DNA of 64,000 bases, from assembly GCF_001187915.1 (NCBI RefSeq), contig NZ_LGIU01000064.1, positions 1 to 64,000 of the forward strand, in the 5' to 3' direction. A program made the translations under genes and the position numbers. Numbering within the stretch: position 1 is the first letter of the stretch; each line of letters begins with the position of its first letter. Origin of the DNA: Arthrobacter sp. RIT-PI-e (lineage in GTDB: Bacteria; Actinomycetota; Actinomycetes; Actinomycetales; Micrococcaceae). The notes beneath the pieces are model-generated. The model saw nothing but the letters and a program-made list of their open reading frames with translations. It ran no database searches and was not told the origin of the DNA. Below, piece by piece: positions 61,436 through 64,000 of this stretch.

Positions 61436-63205
61436 TCAGGCGTCGGGCGCCTTCGGCTTGGCGTCCACACCGGCTTCCTTGCGCTGCTGCGCGGTGATGG
61501 GCGCCGGTGCGGCTGTCAGCGGGTCGTACCCGCCACCGGACTTCGGGAACGCGATGACGTCGCGGATGGAGTCGGCCCCGGCGAGGAGGGAGACCACGCG
61601 GTCCCAGCCGAGCGCTATCCCGCCGTGCGGCGGCGCGCCGTACTTGAAGCCCTCGAGCAGGAACCCGAACTTCTCCTGAGCGTCCTCCTGGCTGAGCCCC
61701 ATGACGGCGAACACGCGCTCCTGGACGTCGCGCCGGTGGATACGGATGGACCCACCACCGAGCTCGTTCCCGTTGCACACGATGTCGTAGGCGTACGCCA
61801 GGGCGTGCTCCGGGTCGGTGTCGAAGGTGTCCATGAACTCGGGCTTGGGCGAGGTGAAGGCGTGGTGCACGGCCGTCCAGGCCCCACCACCGACGGCCAC
61901 GTCACCGGCGGCCACCGCCGCCGAGGCCGGCTCGAACATGGGGGCGTCCACCACCCACACGAACGCCCAGTCGCCGTCCTTGATGAGCCCCGTCCGGTGT
62001 CCGATCTCCACCCGTGCAGCACCGAGGATGGCGCGCGAGGTCACGGCGTCGCCCGCACCGAAGAAGATGCAGTCCCCCGGGTTCGCGCCGGTCGCGGCGG
62101 CGAGACCCGCACGCTCGGCGTCGGTGAGGTTCTTCGCCACCGGCCCGCGGAGGCTGCCGTCGTCGTCGATGAGGACGTAGGCGAGGCCCTTCGCCCCGCG
62201 CTGCTTGGCCCACTCCTGCCAGGCGTCGAGCTGGCGGCGGGGCTGGGAAGCCCCGCCGGGCATGACGACGGCGCCCACGTAGGGGGCCTTGAACACGCCG
62301 AAGTCCGTGTCCGCGAAGAACTCGGTGAGCTCGGTCAGCTCCAGCCCGAAGCGCAGGTCCGGCTTGTCCGAGCCGTACTGTGCCATGGCGTCGGCGTAGG
62401 TCATGCGGCGGATGGGCAGCGGGATCTCGACGTCGATGAGCTTCCACAGCTCGGAGACGAGGCGCTCACCGAGGGCGATAACGTCGTCCTCCTCCACGAA
62501 GCTGGCCTCGATGTCCAGCTGGGTGAACTCCGGCTGGCGGTCTGCGCGGAAGTCCTCGTCGCGGTAGCAGCGCGCGATCTGGTAGTACTTCTCGAACCCG
62601 CCCACCTGGAGCAGCTGCTTGAACAGCTGCGGGGACTGCGGCAGCGCGTACCAGGAGCCCGGCGCCAGCCGGGCCGGCACCAGGAAGTCGCGGGCACCCT
62701 CGGGGGTGGACCGCGTGAGGGTGGGGGTCTCGATCTCCACGTAGCCGTCGTCGTGCAGGAGGTTGCGGGCGATGCGGCTCGCCTCGGAGCGCAGGCGCAG
62801 GGTGGCCTGGGGACCGGGGCGGCGCAGGTCCAGGTAACGGTGGCGCAGACGGACCTCCTCGCCCACCTCCACGTGCTCGTCGATCTGGAACGGGAGGGGG
62901 TCCGAGGTGTTCAGGATTTTCACGGTGTCCGCGATGACCTCGATGGCACCCGTGGGCAGGGCCGGGTTCTCGTTGCCCTCGGGGCGCTGCTGCACGGAGC
63001 CGACGATCTGCAGGACGTACTCGTTGCGCAGGCTCGAGAAGACGTCCTCCTCCCGCACCACCACCTGGGCAACACCGGAGGCATCGCGCAGATCGAGGAA
63101 CGCCACCCCGCCGTGATCGCGGCGGCGGGCCACCCAGCCCGCCAAGGTGACCGTCTGTCCTACGTGCTCGGGCCGAAGGGATCCGAGTTCATGCGTGCGG
63201 AGCAC
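61436..63205 (-). CDS. aspS: Aspartyl-tRNA synthetase
   Basis: 589 residues, the bacterial-type AspRS. An N-terminal OB-fold anticodon domain ([23 protein letters not shown]) leads to the class II core with motif 2 ([19 protein letters not shown]), a GAD insertion domain and motif 3 ([15 protein letters not shown]). It charges tRNA-Asp, perhaps also tRNA-Asn if an amidotransferase is present. GTG at 63205 has AAGGA upstream and gives the conserved start [11 protein letters not shown] longer frame would add 26 unrelated residues. Confidence 0.97.
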   Translation of the reverse strand: MLRTHELGSLRPEHVGQTVTLAGWVARRRDHGGVAFLDLRDASGVAQVVVREEDVFSSLRNEYVLQIVGSVQQRPEGNENPALPTGAIEVIADTVKILNTSDPLPFQIDEHVEVGEEVRLRHRYLDLRRPGPQATLRLRSEASRIARNLLHDDGYVEIETPTLTRSTPEGARDFLVPARLAPGSWYALPQSPQLFKQLLQVGGFEKYYQIARCYRDEDFRADRQPEFTQLDIEASFVEEDDVIALGERLVSELWKLIDVEIPLPIRRMTYADAMAQYGSDKPDLRFGLELTELTEFFADTDFGVFKAPYVGAVVMPGGASQPRRQLDAWQEWAKQRGAKGLAYVLIDDDGSLRGPVAKNLTDAERAGLAAATGANPGDCIFFGAGDAVTSRAILGAARVEIGHRTGLIKDGDWAFVWVVDAPMFEPASAAVAAGDVAVGGGAWTAVHHAFTSPKPEFMDTFDTDPEHALAYAYDIVCNGNELGGGSIRIHRRDVQERVFAVMGLSQEDAQEKFGFLLEGFKYGAPPHGGIALGWDRVVSLLAGADSIRDVIAFPKSGGGYDPLTAAPAPITAQQRKEAGVDAKPKAPDA

Positions 63206-63420
63206 AGCAATCCTTCCCACAAGTGGTTTCGTCGAGTCGCAGGCGGTACGCCGCCTGCCTAGAGTTGATGCGTATCCGACCACACACTACCGGTCCCGGT
63301 CCCGGTCCCGCCGACCGGACAGGCGGTCGCTCCCGAGGACACCCTCGGGAGCAGCGGGGAACCATCCCCCGGACCCGGCCGCACCACACCGAGGGCCCGG
63401 ACGGGATCCGAAGGAGAAGC

Positions 63421-64000
63421 ATGAGCCAGCAGCCGGGACTCCGCCGAGCACTGGGCGGGTTCGACGCCACCACCGCGGGGATCGGGGCCATGATCGGGGC
63501 CGGCGCCTTCGTGGTGCTCGCTCCCGCCACCGCCGCCGCCGGTGGGCTCCTCCCCTACGCCGTCGGCATCGCCGCGTTCGTGGCCTACTGCAACGCCGCG
63601 GCGACCGCATCGCTGGCCGTCCGGTACCCCTCGAGCGGCGGGACGTACGTCTACGGGCGGGAGCAGCTGGGTCCGTGGCCGGGTTTCCTGGCCGGCTGGA
63701 GCTTCGTCACCGGGAAGATCGCCTCCTGCGCGGCCATGGCGCTGACCTTCGGGCTGTACGTGCTGCCCGGCGCGGAGCGCGCGGCGGCGGTGGCCGCCGT
63801 GGTGGGCCTGACGGTGGTCAACCTGCTCGGGATCACCCGGACGGCGCTCGCCACCCGGGTGATCGTCTCGCTCGTGGTGCCGGTGCTCGCGTTCGTGGTG
63901 GTGGTGGCCTTCTCCTCACCGCGGGCACCGGACAGCGCCTCGACGGACGCCGTCGGGGCAGGGGGCGTGCTGCAGGCCTCGGCCCTGCTGTTCTTCGCGT
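63421..64000 (+). CDS. APC-family amino-acid permease, N-terminal part
   Basis: 193 codons lie in the window and the gene continues beyond the right edge. It begins MSQQPGLRRALGGFDATTAG and then IGAMIGAGAFVVLAPA, the unwound helix-1 motif (GxGxF) of the APC fold that binds the substrate carboxylate. About six helices are seen, with YPSSGGTYVYGREQLG as the conserved helix-3 start. AAGGAG lies 4 bases before the ATG. The substrate is not known; a cationic or neutral amino acid is likely. Confidence 0.85.
   Translation, partial: MSQQPGLRRALGGFDATTAGIGAMIGAGAFVVLAPATAAAGGLLPYAVGIAAFVAYCNAAATASLAVRYPSSGGTYVYGREQLGPWPGFLAGWSFVTGKIASCAAMALTFGLYVLPGAERAAAVAAVVGLTVVNLLGITRTALATRVIVSLVVPVLAFVVVVAFSSPRAPDSASTDAVGAGGVLQASALLFFA

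Overview
The window is core chromosome of a high-GC Gram-positive bacterium, most likely an actinobacterium of the Micrococcaceae (Arthrobacter/Citricoccus/Kocuria-like). The gene order supports this: rapZ-yvcK-whiA, a trp operon carrying an HGxxPAAW protein and a Trp-associated membrane protein and leading into lgt, an ANTAR regulator facing pyk, and a rib operon under an FMN riboswitch. GTG starts, G+C-rich third positions and TANNNT -10 boxes agree with this. No phage, insertion sequence, CRISPR array or biosynthetic cluster was found.

Layout. 1-9.1 kb (minus strand): end of a superoxide dismutase gene, whiA, yvcK, rapZ, uvrC, a HAD phosphatase and uvrA. 9.1-16.7 kb: GntR regulator, metallo-hydrolase, Tam-like methyltransferase, Ski2-like helicase, GNAT enzyme, proline iminopeptidase and a TerC protein behind a manganese riboswitch. 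16.9-29.9 kb: uvrB, coaE, recQ, an RlmG/RsmC-like methyltransferase, rpsA, an Eis-like acetyltransferase, polA and a thioesterase. 30-36.2 kb is the most accessory part: an aminoacyl-phosphatidylglycerol synthase followed by a frameshifted esterase, an orphan receiver, a lipoprotein and a stand-alone LigD-type polymerase domain. 36.3-45 kb: tRNA-Leu(CAA), pdtaR-like regulator, pyk, gltD and gltB. 45.2-55.2 kb: lgt, trpABC, two small membrane genes, trpE, hisI, then hisF, hisG and hisE. 55.3-56.7 kb: a frameshifted lipoprotein gene and two small unknown genes. 56.7-61.3 kb: the riboflavin operon (ribM/pnuC-like, ribD, ribE, ribB, ribA, ribH). 61.4-64 kb: aspS and the start of an amino-acid permease.

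How it works together. Operons on the minus strand are tightly coupled by ATGA, GTGA or TAGTG overlaps (trp, rib, glt, rapZ-yvcK). In contrast, about eighteen single or first genes have no Shine-Dalgarno sequence; each has a TANNNT or related box 5-9 bases before the start codon and is probably made from a leaderless mRNA. Nucleotide-excision repair is well represented (uvrA, uvrB, uvrC, polA), and uvrA has a near-perfect LexA/SOS box over its promoter. Two riboswitches (Mn2+ for terC, FMN for rib) and an unexplained ~340-base gltB leader are the main RNA-level controls. Two genes carry single-base frameshifts that are either true decay or assembly error.
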